This document shows, piece by piece, positions 9,982 to 18,952 of a stretch of DNA of 64,000 nt. The notes beneath the pieces were generated by a model. That model was not told the origin of the DNA. It searched no databases and was given only the letters and a program-made list of their open reading frames with translations. Position numbers and translations under genes: made by a program. Location: the NCBI RefSeq assembly GCF_039524015.1, contig NZ_BAAAGF010000004.1:372001-436000 (forward strand). The letters run 5' to 3'. This DNA is from Gaetbulibacter_B jejuensis. Its GTDB lineage: Bacteria > Bacteroidota > Bacteroidia > Flavobacteriales > Flavobacteriaceae. Each line of letters starts with the position of its first letter. Position 1 is the stretch's first letter.

Positions 9982-11496
9982 ATGGCTCAATTAGATACTT
10001 CAAAGTATAATGTAAAAAATAACTCCAATTATTCTTTTGCAGCGTTTCCGGATGCGAAAATTTATCCTGATGAAAATGAGGATGGAAAATGGACACAGCA
10101 CCTTCTTTTTGGTGATTATATAAGTATAGTCGATTTAGAAGTTATTAATAATCATGTTAAAGTGAAATCAAGAAATAAATTAGGTTGGATACACATTAAC
10201 GATCTTCAAAAAGAGCGTGTTCTAGAAGTCAATTTTGTAGATATAGGTCAAGGCGATGGGTGTCATTTAATCACTCCTAATGACGAACATTATCTTATCG
10301 ATGCTGGTAAAGGCGATAATATGTATCGCTATTTGTATTGGCGATTTAACTTAGATAAAAACGCAGCGTTGCCCTTTAAATTTAAAGCATTGTTGAGCCA
10401 TCCTGATAATGATCATTTTTTAGGGTTTTCACAAATTTTTGAAGCTCCAGCGGTTGAGTTTGATAAAATTTATCACAGTGGCATAGTTCAAAGACCAAAG
10501 CGTACTGATAAAGGCTGGAACACTCAATTAGGCAAAAAAGAAGAACTTTCTGATGGTAAAGATTACATAACAACGTTGCTGTTTTCAGATAATGAAGTAA
10601 AAAGTGTATTGAGTGATGACGAAAACTTAAGCGGTAGCGGTTCACAATATTGTAAAACTATTTTTAAGACATTAAATCAACTACAAGACCCAGAGTTTAT
10701 AGGGTTAAATAGTAGTGACGGATTTATAGTAGGTGATGGTTCTGATACAAGTTTTTCATTAGAAGTGTTAAGTCCAATTCTTACAAATATTGACGGAAAA
10801 AAAGCATTGCCATACTTTGGTAGTCAAGGAAAAACCAAAAACGGACATTCAGTATTATTAAAGCTAAAGTACAAAAAGCTCAAAGTACTATTAGGTGGCG
10901 ATATAAATGAAGAAGCTGGCGAGTATATTAATGCATGTTTGGGTGATGAAGCGTCTGATAAACTTCAAGTTGATATTGCAAAAGCGTGCCATCATGGAAG
11001 TCATTTGTTCAATTATGAATTTTTAGAGCATGTTAATGCATTAGGAACTGTAATCTCTAGTGGTGACGATGAAAACTATAGTCACCCAAGACCTGATACT
11101 TTAGGTGCAATAGGAAAAACAGGATATAGTAAAAAACCTTTGATTTTTAGTACTGAGTTGGCTAGATCCAATAAAGAGTTCTCAACAGCTACAATACCAG
11201 AACTGGTTTTAAAATACCAAACATGGGAGCGAGCTCAAAAAGATTATGAAAACTTACTCAATAATTTTGTAGATACACCCGAAAATGAACAAGCTATAAA
11301 GGCGCTTAAAGAGGATGCTACAAAAAAATATAAAGAGATTAATTCTTACTTAACAAGACATGGTATGATTAACCTAAGAAGCGATGGACATAAAATGATT
11401 ATGGCTCAAAAGCTTGAAAAAGATTCTAATCATGGTAAGTATGATATTTATGAATTTGAATATAGCGATACCGAAAAACGTTTTGTGAGAATTTAA
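9982..11496 (+). CDS. ComEC/Rec2-like metallo-beta-lactamase-fold hydrolase with N-terminal SH3-like domain
   Basis: This 504-residue protein has no signal peptide. Residues about 15-78 resemble a bacterial SH3 domain (ending LGWIHINDL). From about 80 an MBL domain of the ComEC type begins with VNFVDIGQGDGCHL, followed by the metal motif SHPDNDH (H140, D142, D144, H145), a GGDINEEA strand near 307, HHGS near 332 and a YSHPRP motif near 368. In ComEC the equivalent domain degrades the non-transported DNA strand; stand-alone relatives are mostly uncharacterised hydrolases. The metal ligands look intact, so an active phosphodiesterase or nuclease is plausible but unproven. It sits alone between two surface-protein genes, divergent from the first. 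A long helical tail follows the catalytic core at about 400-470. Confidence 0.8.
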   Translation: MAQLDTSKYNVKNNSNYSFAAFPDAKIYPDENEDGKWTQHLLFGDYISIVDLEVINNHVKVKSRNKLGWIHINDLQKERVLEVNFVDIGQGDGCHLITPNDEHYLIDAGKGDNMYRYLYWRFNLDKNAALPFKFKALLSHPDNDHFLGFSQIFEAPAVEFDKIYHSGIVQRPKRTDKGWNTQLGKKEELSDGKDYITTLLFSDNEVKSVLSDDENLSGSGSQYCKTIFKTLNQLQDPEFIGLNSSDGFIVGDGSDTSFSLEVLSPILTNIDGKKALPYFGSQGKTKNGHSVLLKLKYKKLKVLLGGDINEEAGEYINACLGDEASDKLQVDIAKACHHGSHLFNYEFLEHVNALGTVISSGDDENYSHPRPDTLGAIGKTGYSKKPLIFSTELARSNKEFSTATIPELVLKYQTWERAQKDYENLLNNFVDTPENEQAIKALKEDATKKYKEINSYLTRHGMINLRSDGHKMIMAQKLEKDSNHGKYDIYEFEYSDTEKRFVRI

Positions 11497-11612
11497 AAAT
11501 TAAACCTATAGTCAAAGTGTTGAATTGACTTAAAATTAATATACAACAAATGTTAATTTAATAAGAATTTAACTACATTTATTTTTTCTAAGCCATTTAA
11601 TATCATTTGCTT

Positions 11613-14600
11613 ATGAACAAAAATACATTCCGTTTACTTGCAATAGCGCTTTGTATAGTGTGTTGTTTATTTAGCGTCTTTAATATGAACAAAGATGTTT
11701 TTATGCAGTCATTGTACAATCAAGATTTAATTAGTTTAAACAATGCAATGATGCCAAACGCTACTATTGATGGAGATGCTGAAGTGTGTCTTAACGATAG
11801 TCCTAATCCGCAAGTTACATTTACAGGTTCTAATGGAGCTACACCTTATACCTTTACATATGCTATAAATGGCGGAACGCCTTTAACTGTTTCTACAACT
11901 GGTAGTAATAATTCGGTAGCTCTTAATGCAAGTACAGCAACAGCAGGAACGTTTGTTTATGAGTTAATTTCAGTGACTGATGCTAATGGAGATACAACTA
12001 ACGAAAATGGTACAGTAACAATAGTTGTTGGGACACCTCCTACAGTAGATTTCACATTTAGTAACAATGGAGCTTGCTCAGGAACACCAGTTGTATTTAC
12101 GCCTAATGTAACAGGAAATGGACCTTATACTTACGATTGGGCTTTTGGAGATGGAGATTCTTCAACTGCTCAAAATCCATCTCACGAATATGTAGCTGAA
12201 GGCTGTGGGTTTTCTACTTTTTCAGCAACTCTTACTGTAACCGATAATAATGGATGTACAGCGTCTATTTCTAAAACCATTAGTGTTGAACAAAAGCCTA
12301 ATATGAGTTTTGAAGATTTAGATGCACAATTTAGTCCACCTTTTGATAATTGTGGAAATAACACATCAGATCCAGAGTATACTGTAAACGTTGGGAATAC
12401 CTCACCTTCAGATAGCTGTATCGTATCTTATGACATTGATTGGGGAGATGGCACAACAGAAACTAACGTGACGTTTCCGCTTTCGCATACTTATTTGGAG
12501 TTAGGGTCTTTTAATATGGTTGTTACTGGTTATAGCGATACAGGATGTGTAAATACCGAAACGATTTTAATTAAAAACTCAAGTAATCCAGTAGGAGCGA
12601 TTGAAATTCCTGGAAATACAGTAAACCTTTGTTTGCCTGTGTCTCCAATAGATTTTGCTATTGGGTCTTGGGGAATTAACCCACCAGACACTGTGTACTA
12701 TGTTAATTATGGAGATGGCACTCAAGTTACTTACACGCAAACACAGCTAGAAGCATCTACATTTTATAATGCCTCAAATCCTGCGGCATCACAAAATTAT
12801 CCAATACCACATACCTATACTGAATCTAATTGTCCAAGTCCAAACTATACAGTCTTTTTAAGTATTGTGACTTCTTGCGGACAAACCGATTTAACAGCAG
12901 GACCAATTATTATATTAAGTAAACCTGATGTAGATTTTGAATTTGAATCGCCTGCTTGTGTAGATGTGCCTGTTCAATTTACTAATTTAACAACAGGAGG
13001 CTATAATCAAAACTGTACGACAAACTCCTTATATTATTGGGATTTTGGAGATGGTAATACGTCTACCGACGAAAATCCGTCGCATACTTACACTGCAGCA
13101 GGAACTTATGACATTACCTTATATGCCGAAAATTTTTGTGGTGAAACCGATGAAATAATTAAAACCATCTGTGTAGAACCAGAACTGATAGCCGACTTTA
13201 CTTTAGATGATAATAATGGTTGTGCTCCATTTATAGTAGCTGCTACCAATACTACAGATACATCTATGACTTGTAGTACTGAAACGTATTTATGGGAAAT
13301 AGCTTATACACCTGAGTTCTGTGGTACTACTGAATCTTGGAGTTTTACTAATGGTACAGATGAAAATTCTGAAAGCCCATCGTTCCAATTTGATAATGCA
13401 GGAATATATACAATAACGCTAACTGCAACTAATGCTTGTGGGAGTAGCACAATATCTGAAATAGTTGAAGTTAAACAACCTCCAACAGCAACCTTAAATC
13501 CAGTTACTGATAGTTGTGGGACAGCTTCTGTAAATCCTGTAGCAACAGTTGTGTCTTGTGCTCCAGCATCTGAAACGGTCACTTACAGTTGGAGTTTTCC
13601 TGGAGGTGTTCCTGCAACGTCCAATACACTTAACCCAGGAACCATTGCTTATAATACAATAGGTAACTACACAATAACATTCAGTGTTACTAATAGTTGT
13701 GGTACAACAACAGTAACTCAAGATTTTTCGGTTAATGAAACACCTACAATTACAAATACCAATTTAACGCAATCCATTTGTTCTGGAGTCGAAACCGCAG
13801 CTATTAACTTAACGTCTGATAATAGTGCTACAACATACAGTTGGGTATCAAATAATCCTGCAGGTTTAACAGGATATGTGCCATCAGGAACCTCTGATGT
13901 AATTCCTGCTCAAACACTTGTAAATAACACAGCTAATCCAATTACTCTTATTTATACGGTAACACCAGATATTAATGGTTGTAATGGAGCTCCAGTAAAT
14001 TTTGAAATCACAGTAGAACCTGCACCATTAATCACAGATCAACCCATACCAAATTCGGTATGTTTAAATGGAACACCTGATGATTTGTCGGTAACCATTC
14101 AAGGAACAGGAACACCAAACTATCAATGGTATCAAAATACGGTTAACGATACTACAACAGGAACACCTATTGCAGGTGCTACTTCAGCAACGTATACACC
14201 ACCAACAGATACTGTTGGAGAGGTGTATTATTATGTCGTAATTACGTTTTCAACGGGTGGTTGTAATGAAATAACGTCTAATGCAGCTTTAGTTGAAGTG
14301 GTTAATACTTCTCAAATTGATGTTGAGCCTATTGCTACGCAATCTGTTTGTGTTGGTGGTCTAGCAGATGAGTTGTCTGTAGTCACTTCAGGAGGAACAG
14401 GAACAATTTCATACCAATGGTTTAGTAACACTACTAGTAGTACAACAGGAGGAACACCAATTGCAGGTGCGACAATGGCAAATTATACACCTCCAGCATA
14501 TACAACAGCTGGAAATTATTACTATTATGTTGAGGTTGCTTTTACAGCAAGTGGATGTGCTGGTTTGGTAAGTGATGTAGCAGAAGTGGTAGTGGTTGAT

Positions 14601-17600
14601 GACCCTGTAGTAACAACGCAACCTATTGCATCTCAAAGTCTATGTCAAAATACTAGTGTGCAAGATTTAGAAGTTGTTGCTAATGGAGGTTTAGGGACAG
14701 TGAGTTATCAATGGTATGTAAATACTGTAAATAGTAATACTGGAGGAACCTTAATTCTAGGAGCAACAAGCAGTACTTACACACCACCAGTTGATACTGT
14801 AGGCACATTTTACTATTACTGCGTGGTGCAGCAAGATGTGTCTGGTTGTGAGGTAGTAAGTGATACTGCTGAAGTTGAAATTAGTGCTGGCGCGCAATTT
14901 ACAACTCAACCAATGTCTGATGTATTATGCTTAGGAGAAACAGCAGCAACGCTTCAAGTAGCTTACATAGACGGAACAGGAACTCCAACATACCAATGGT
15001 ACGAAAATACAGTTAATGACACTACAACAGGAACAGCTATTGCAGGAGCAACAACAGCAAGCTATTTACCTGATGTGTCTTCTGTGGGAACCACATTTTA
15101 TTACTGTATTATAACGTTTAATTCAGGTGGTTGTTCAGAGTTGATTTCTGCAGTTGCTGAAATTACTGTTAACGAAACACCAGATATTAGCGATGCAGCA
15201 GTGTTAATTTGTAGTGGTAACGCATTTGTACATAATCCAGATGCTACCAATGGCGATACAGTACCAGCAAATACAATGTATACTTGGTCTACGCCAACGG
15301 TTACTCCTTCAGGAAGTAGTGTTGGTGCTTCTGAGCAGTTAACGCCTGTAGCTTCAATAACACAATTTTTAGAAAACACAACGGTTAATCCTTCTACTGT
15401 AACTTATACAGTTACACCTATTTCAGGAAATTGTGTAGGAGCAGATTTTGAAGTGGTAGTTACTGTAAATCCTTCAATTTCTGTAACTACAACAGTTATT
15501 AATAATACCTGCTTTGAGTCTAATAATGCGTCAATAGAAATCGATATTGTTGGAGGTGTGCCTTTTTCAACAGGAAATCCTTATAATATCGATTGGTCAG
15601 GACCTAACGGATTTACAAGCAATAACGAAGATATTTTTAATCTAGAAGCAGGAACTTATGTGCTTAATATAGAAGATGATGGAGGTTGTCCTTATACCGA
15701 AACTTTTGAAATTATTGAACCAGATGAGCTTGTATTTAGCACTATCAATTTTGATCCTGATACAATATCATGTTTTGGTGCAAATGATGGGTCAATAGGT
15801 ATTGATGTTTCAGGAGGAACAATGCCTTACACCTATAACTGGACGCTTAATGGAGGTCCTTTTTCAACGGATGAAGATGTAACAAATTTAGGTCCTGGAG
15901 TGTACGAAGTTACAGTAACCGATGGTAATAGCTGTGGACCAATAACTCAAGAGTTTGTTATTGATGAACCTCCTTTGTTAACGGTAAGTTTACTAGACCA
16001 AACCAATGTGTTGTGTTTTGGAGATAATACAGGTGCTATTACAATTGAAGCTTCAGGTGGTCGACCAGACTATATTTTTTCTTGGGTTGGACCAAACGGT
16101 TATGTGAGTACTAACCAAGATATTGATACTTTATTTGCTGGTTTATATACAGTAACGGTTACAGATAGTTCTAACTGTATTGCTGTTTTAGAAGTTACTA
16201 TTATTCAAAATGATGAAATAAATATTGATGTAACAACTACCGAAATAGAGTGCTATGGAGATAATAATGCATCAATTACTATTAATAACATTTCAGGAGG
16301 TGTTCCGCCTTACGATATCGCTTGGAGTAATTTTGGTACAGGTAATAGTCAAACAAACCTTTCTGCAGGAATTTATACTATTACAATTACTGATGCTGAA
16401 AACTGTCAAAGAAATTTTCCGATAGAAATTGAAGAAGCTCCAGTTTTTCTAATAGACCCTGTTGTTACTCAAATGTCTTGTGCAGGAGAAAACGATGCAA
16501 GTATAGCTTTAAACTTAGTTGGAGGAATAGATCCTGTTACGGTCGATTGGAATGACGACCCAACAGCAGGAGTGGAGCGTAATAATTTAGCACCTGGGAC
16601 GTATACAGTTACTATTACTGACGGAACACCATGCGTCATTCAAGAAAGTTTTACAATTTTTGATATCAATCCTTTGGTACTATCTGCTAACATTACTAAT
16701 GCGCTTGATTGTGATGATACCAACAGTGGTGCAATAAATTTACTCATTCAAGGAGGTACACCTCCATTTGATGTGTTGTGGTCTAATGGTGCAACTACCG
16801 AAGATTTAGATAGCATACCTCCAAATACCTACACAGTTGTAGTTACTGACGTTAATGGTTGCGAAATTCAAGGAAGCTGGGACGTAACAAGGTTTGAACC
16901 TCTAGAGTTGCAAGTCGAAACACAGTCTGATGTAGATTGTGAAGCACAAACTGTTAACCAAACATTTGTAGCTATGGCAAGCGGAGGAGTACCACCATTT
17001 CAATACAATTGGTCAAGCGGTACAGTAAGTGGAGCAAACAATGAATTAATGACTACTGATATTAACGGACTAGTGCTTTTAGAAGTTGTAGATAGTCAAG
17101 GCTGTACGACTAATTATAGTTTTGATGTAGACATCCCAGTTTTAGGAAACCCAGGATTCGAGACTACGTCTTTTGGGTTTGAAAACTATGGAGTGTATGC
17201 TATTAGCGATCCTATACAGTTTACAAATACTGCAACTGGGGATTTTGAAAGCATTCTGTGGGATTTTGGAGATGGCAATTTTTCAGCTGAAGAAAATCCA
17301 ACACATACCTATTTAGAAGTAGGAAACTATGTGGTTACGCAAACAGTAACCTATCCGTTTGGATGTGTATACACCCATACAATAACGCTTATTGTTGAAC
17401 CTGGTTATAAACTTATAATGCCTAATGCATTTACACCTAATGAAGATACTTTAAACGATTATTTTGGACCTGTTTATGTAGGCTTAAATACCTTAGAAAT
17501 TAACATATATGATACTTGGGGAAGCCTTATCTACTCAGAGTCTGGAGACGATATTAGAGGTTGGGACGGAAAAGTAAAAGAAGAAGAAGCCGAAAACGGA

Positions 17601-17681
17601 AACTATTACTACACCTTTTCTGCCAAAACATTTTATGGCGATACGGTTACAAAACAAGGTGCATTTGTATTTATTAAATAG
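11613..17681 (+). CDS. SprB-like gliding-motility-associated adhesin (PKD, Ig-like, SprB repeats, CHU_C terminus)
   Basis: A very large exported adhesin of 2022 residues. I chose the ATG at 11613 rather than the in-frame TTG at 11607 because a clear signal peptide starts there (MNKNTFRLLAIALCIVCCLF). PKD domains with the WDFGDG or WAFGDG signature occur near 165, 470 and again near 1875. Four Ig-like units of about 95 residues, sharing QWY..NT and IAGAT motifs, lie at about 800-1180. SprB repeats with SGG..PYxxxW and GxYxVTVTD motifs run from about 1290 to 1780. The C-terminal 90 residues, from MPNAFTPNEDTLNDYF, match the gliding-motility C-terminal domain (CHU_C/TIGR04131), which directs T9SS secretion. 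In Flavobacterium such proteins move along the surface during gliding. The PorP/SprF-type gene follows after 9 bp, the usual partner arrangement. Confidence 0.9.
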   Translation: MNKNTFRLLAIALCIVCCLFSVFNMNKDVFMQSLYNQDLISLNNAMMPNATIDGDAEVCLNDSPNPQVTFTGSNGATPYTFTYAINGGTPLTVSTTGSNNSVALNASTATAGTFVYELISVTDANGDTTNENGTVTIVVGTPPTVDFTFSNNGACSGTPVVFTPNVTGNGPYTYDWAFGDGDSSTAQNPSHEYVAEGCGFSTFSATLTVTDNNGCTASISKTISVEQKPNMSFEDLDAQFSPPFDNCGNNTSDPEYTVNVGNTSPSDSCIVSYDIDWGDGTTETNVTFPLSHTYLELGSFNMVVTGYSDTGCVNTETILIKNSSNPVGAIEIPGNTVNLCLPVSPIDFAIGSWGINPPDTVYYVNYGDGTQVTYTQTQLEASTFYNASNPAASQNYPIPHTYTESNCPSPNYTVFLSIVTSCGQTDLTAGPIIILSKPDVDFEFESPACVDVPVQFTNLTTGGYNQNCTTNSLYYWDFGDGNTSTDENPSHTYTAAGTYDITLYAENFCGETDEIIKTICVEPELIADFTLDDNNGCAPFIVAATNTTDTSMTCSTETYLWEIAYTPEFCGTTESWSFTNGTDENSESPSFQFDNAGIYTITLTATNACGSSTISEIVEVKQPPTATLNPVTDSCGTASVNPVATVVSCAPASETVTYSWSFPGGVPATSNTLNPGTIAYNTIGNYTITFSVTNSCGTTTVTQDFSVNETPTITNTNLTQSICSGVETAAINLTSDNSATTYSWVSNNPAGLTGYVPSGTSDVIPAQTLVNNTANPITLIYTVTPDINGCNGAPVNFEITVEPAPLITDQPIPNSVCLNGTPDDLSVTIQGTGTPNYQWYQNTVNDTTTGTPIAGATSATYTPPTDTVGEVYYYVVITFSTGGCNEITSNAALVEVVNTSQIDVEPIATQSVCVGGLADELSVVTSGGTGTISYQWFSNTTSSTTGGTPIAGATMANYTPPAYTTAGNYYYYVEVAFTASGCAGLVSDVAEVVVVDDPVVTTQPIASQSLCQNTSVQDLEVVANGGLGTVSYQWYVNTVNSNTGGTLILGATSSTYTPPVDTVGTFYYYCVVQQDVSGCEVVSDTAEVEISAGAQFTTQPMSDVLCLGETAATLQVAYIDGTGTPTYQWYENTVNDTTTGTAIAGATTASYLPDVSSVGTTFYYCIITFNSGGCSELISAVAEITVNETPDISDAAVLICSGNAFVHNPDATNGDTVPANTMYTWSTPTVTPSGSSVGASEQLTPVASITQFLENTTVNPSTVTYTVTPISGNCVGADFEVVVTVNPSISVTTTVINNTCFESNNASIEIDIVGGVPFSTGNPYNIDWSGPNGFTSNNEDIFNLEAGTYVLNIEDDGGCPYTETFEIIEPDELVFSTINFDPDTISCFGANDGSIGIDVSGGTMPYTYNWTLNGGPFSTDEDVTNLGPGVYEVTVTDGNSCGPITQEFVIDEPPLLTVSLLDQTNVLCFGDNTGAITIEASGGRPDYIFSWVGPNGYVSTNQDIDTLFAGLYTVTVTDSSNCIAVLEVTIIQNDEINIDVTTTEIECYGDNNASITINNISGGVPPYDIAWSNFGTGNSQTNLSAGIYTITITDAENCQRNFPIEIEEAPVFLIDPVVTQMSCAGENDASIALNLVGGIDPVTVDWNDDPTAGVERNNLAPGTYTVTITDGTPCVIQESFTIFDINPLVLSANITNALDCDDTNSGAINLLIQGGTPPFDVLWSNGATTEDLDSIPPNTYTVVVTDVNGCEIQGSWDVTRFEPLELQVETQSDVDCEAQTVNQTFVAMASGGVPPFQYNWSSGTVSGANNELMTTDINGLVLLEVVDSQGCTTNYSFDVDIPVLGNPGFETTSFGFENYGVYAISDPIQFTNTATGDFESILWDFGDGNFSAEENPTHTYLEVGNYVVTQTVTYPFGCVYTHTITLIVEPGYKLIMPNAFTPNEDTLNDYFGPVYVGLNTLEINIYDTWGSLIYSESGDDIRGWDGKVKEEEAENGNYYYTFSAKTFYGDTVTKQGAFVFIK

Positions 17682-17690
17682 AGCGTTATA

Positions 17691-18695
17691 ATGAGGATAA
17701 AAAAATCACTACTAACTATTTTATTGTTTTTATTTGGATATGTTGCACGTGCACAAGATCCTATTTTTACACAATCATTTTTTGTGCAAGAAACCTTAAA
17801 CCCTGCGTTTTCAGGGTTTGAAGATAACGGTCGAACCCATTTAGGGCTGTTACACAGAACGCAATGGCCTAATTTGGACTTAAAAATCAACACGCAGTAC
17901 TTTTTTTGGAATAAATCTATAGAGTACGGTTCAGGACAAGGGTTTGGTTTTGGACTCAGTGGATTAAGACACCACGAGTCGTTTACCAATTATTCACACC
18001 ATCAAATCAATGCCAATTATGCGCATAGAGTTAACCTTAATGGAGGTTGGTATTTTAGACCTGCAGTTGAGGTAGGAGCAGGTTTTAAAGACTTTAGGTT
18101 TAGTTCCCTAACTCTTGCTGACCAAATCAATATTAATACAGGAACAGTAAGCTCAACATCAGTAGACCCTTTAGCATTAAATAATGACAACGTCTTCTTT
18201 TTAGATATCTCTTCAGGAATTGTTTTTGAAAAAGAAGAGCATAACGGAATCGCCTATTGGTTTGGAGCTTCCGTAAAGCATCTTAATAGACCTAATATTT
18301 CTTTTGTACAAGGTGAAAATCTTCCCTTAGATATTTTTTATTCACTTCATGCGACCTATCGTTTTCCCTTTTTAAACGATTATAGTATAATGATGACAAC
18401 CAATTACATGCAACAAGGCGAGTACAATCGTTTAGATTTAGGTGCGATGTTTCAGGTCAATCAGTTTTTAGCTGCAATTACTGCGGTTTCAAACCTAAAT
18501 GGAAGTAGCTCTAATAGTCATTTGTTAACTTCAGTAAACGCGTTTTTTGGTTTGGAGTACACTGATTTTAGATTTGGAGTGTCGTACGATTTTAATACAT
18601 CTCAAATAGGAAGAACAAATGGCGTGTATGAGTTGTCAGTCACCTATTTATCAAGATGTCGTAGTTGTACTACCCAAAGAGGTAGAAAAAGATAA
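17691..18695 (+). CDS. PorP/SprF family type IX secretion outer-membrane protein
   Basis: A 334-residue outer-membrane barrel protein with signal peptide (MRIKKSLLTILLFLFGYVARAQ) and the family start QDPIFTQSF....NPAFSG. PorP/SprF proteins are needed for secretion or anchoring of a cognate CHU_C-type adhesin. The start codon is 9 bp after the SprB-like gene, so the two are surely co-transcribed and probably form a dedicated pair. The C-terminus is unusual in ending with two close cysteines and a basic tail (RCRSCTTQRGRKR). The predicted role is assistance in delivery of the neighbouring 2022-residue adhesin. Confidence 0.88.
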   Translation: MRIKKSLLTILLFLFGYVARAQDPIFTQSFFVQETLNPAFSGFEDNGRTHLGLLHRTQWPNLDLKINTQYFFWNKSIEYGSGQGFGFGLSGLRHHESFTNYSHHQINANYAHRVNLNGGWYFRPAVEVGAGFKDFRFSSLTLADQININTGTVSSTSVDPLALNNDNVFFLDISSGIVFEKEEHNGIAYWFGASVKHLNRPNISFVQGENLPLDIFYSLHATYRFPFLNDYSIMMTTNYMQQGEYNRLDLGAMFQVNQFLAAITAVSNLNGSSSNSHLLTSVNAFFGLEYTDFRFGVSYDFNTSQIGRTNGVYELSVTYLSRCRSCTTQRGRKR

Positions 18696-18914
18696 TGCTT
18701 AAAGGAAGTTTAAAAAAGGTTTAGCTATTTACCAGTTTTTTAGTTGTAACTAACTAATCTGTAAAACACTCTAATTGCCTGTTGCTAAGTTTAATCTTCT
18801 TTTAGTAATAGAGAATGACTACAATTATAAAATACTAAACTTTTCTTTTTCAAAATATACGGCTTTTATTATCTTTAGACTCCCCTACAATTTAATTTTA
18901 ACTGACAGAGAGTA

Positions 18915-18934
18915 TTGTGGTTATTTAACCGCAA
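18915..18934. promoter_or_regulatory. Inverted repeat just upstream of hsdM, possible operator
   Basis: TTGTGGTTA, spacer TT, TAACCGCAA: the arms match at 8 of 9 positions. The site ends 18 bp before the hsdM ATG at 18953. It has no T tract, so it is not a terminator. Position and symmetry fit a dimeric repressor site controlling the restriction-modification operon. A TATCTTTA box resembling a flavobacterial -7 element lies near 18872. Function is inferred. Confidence 0.4.
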
Positions 18935-18952
18935 CATATCTAATGCTTATTT

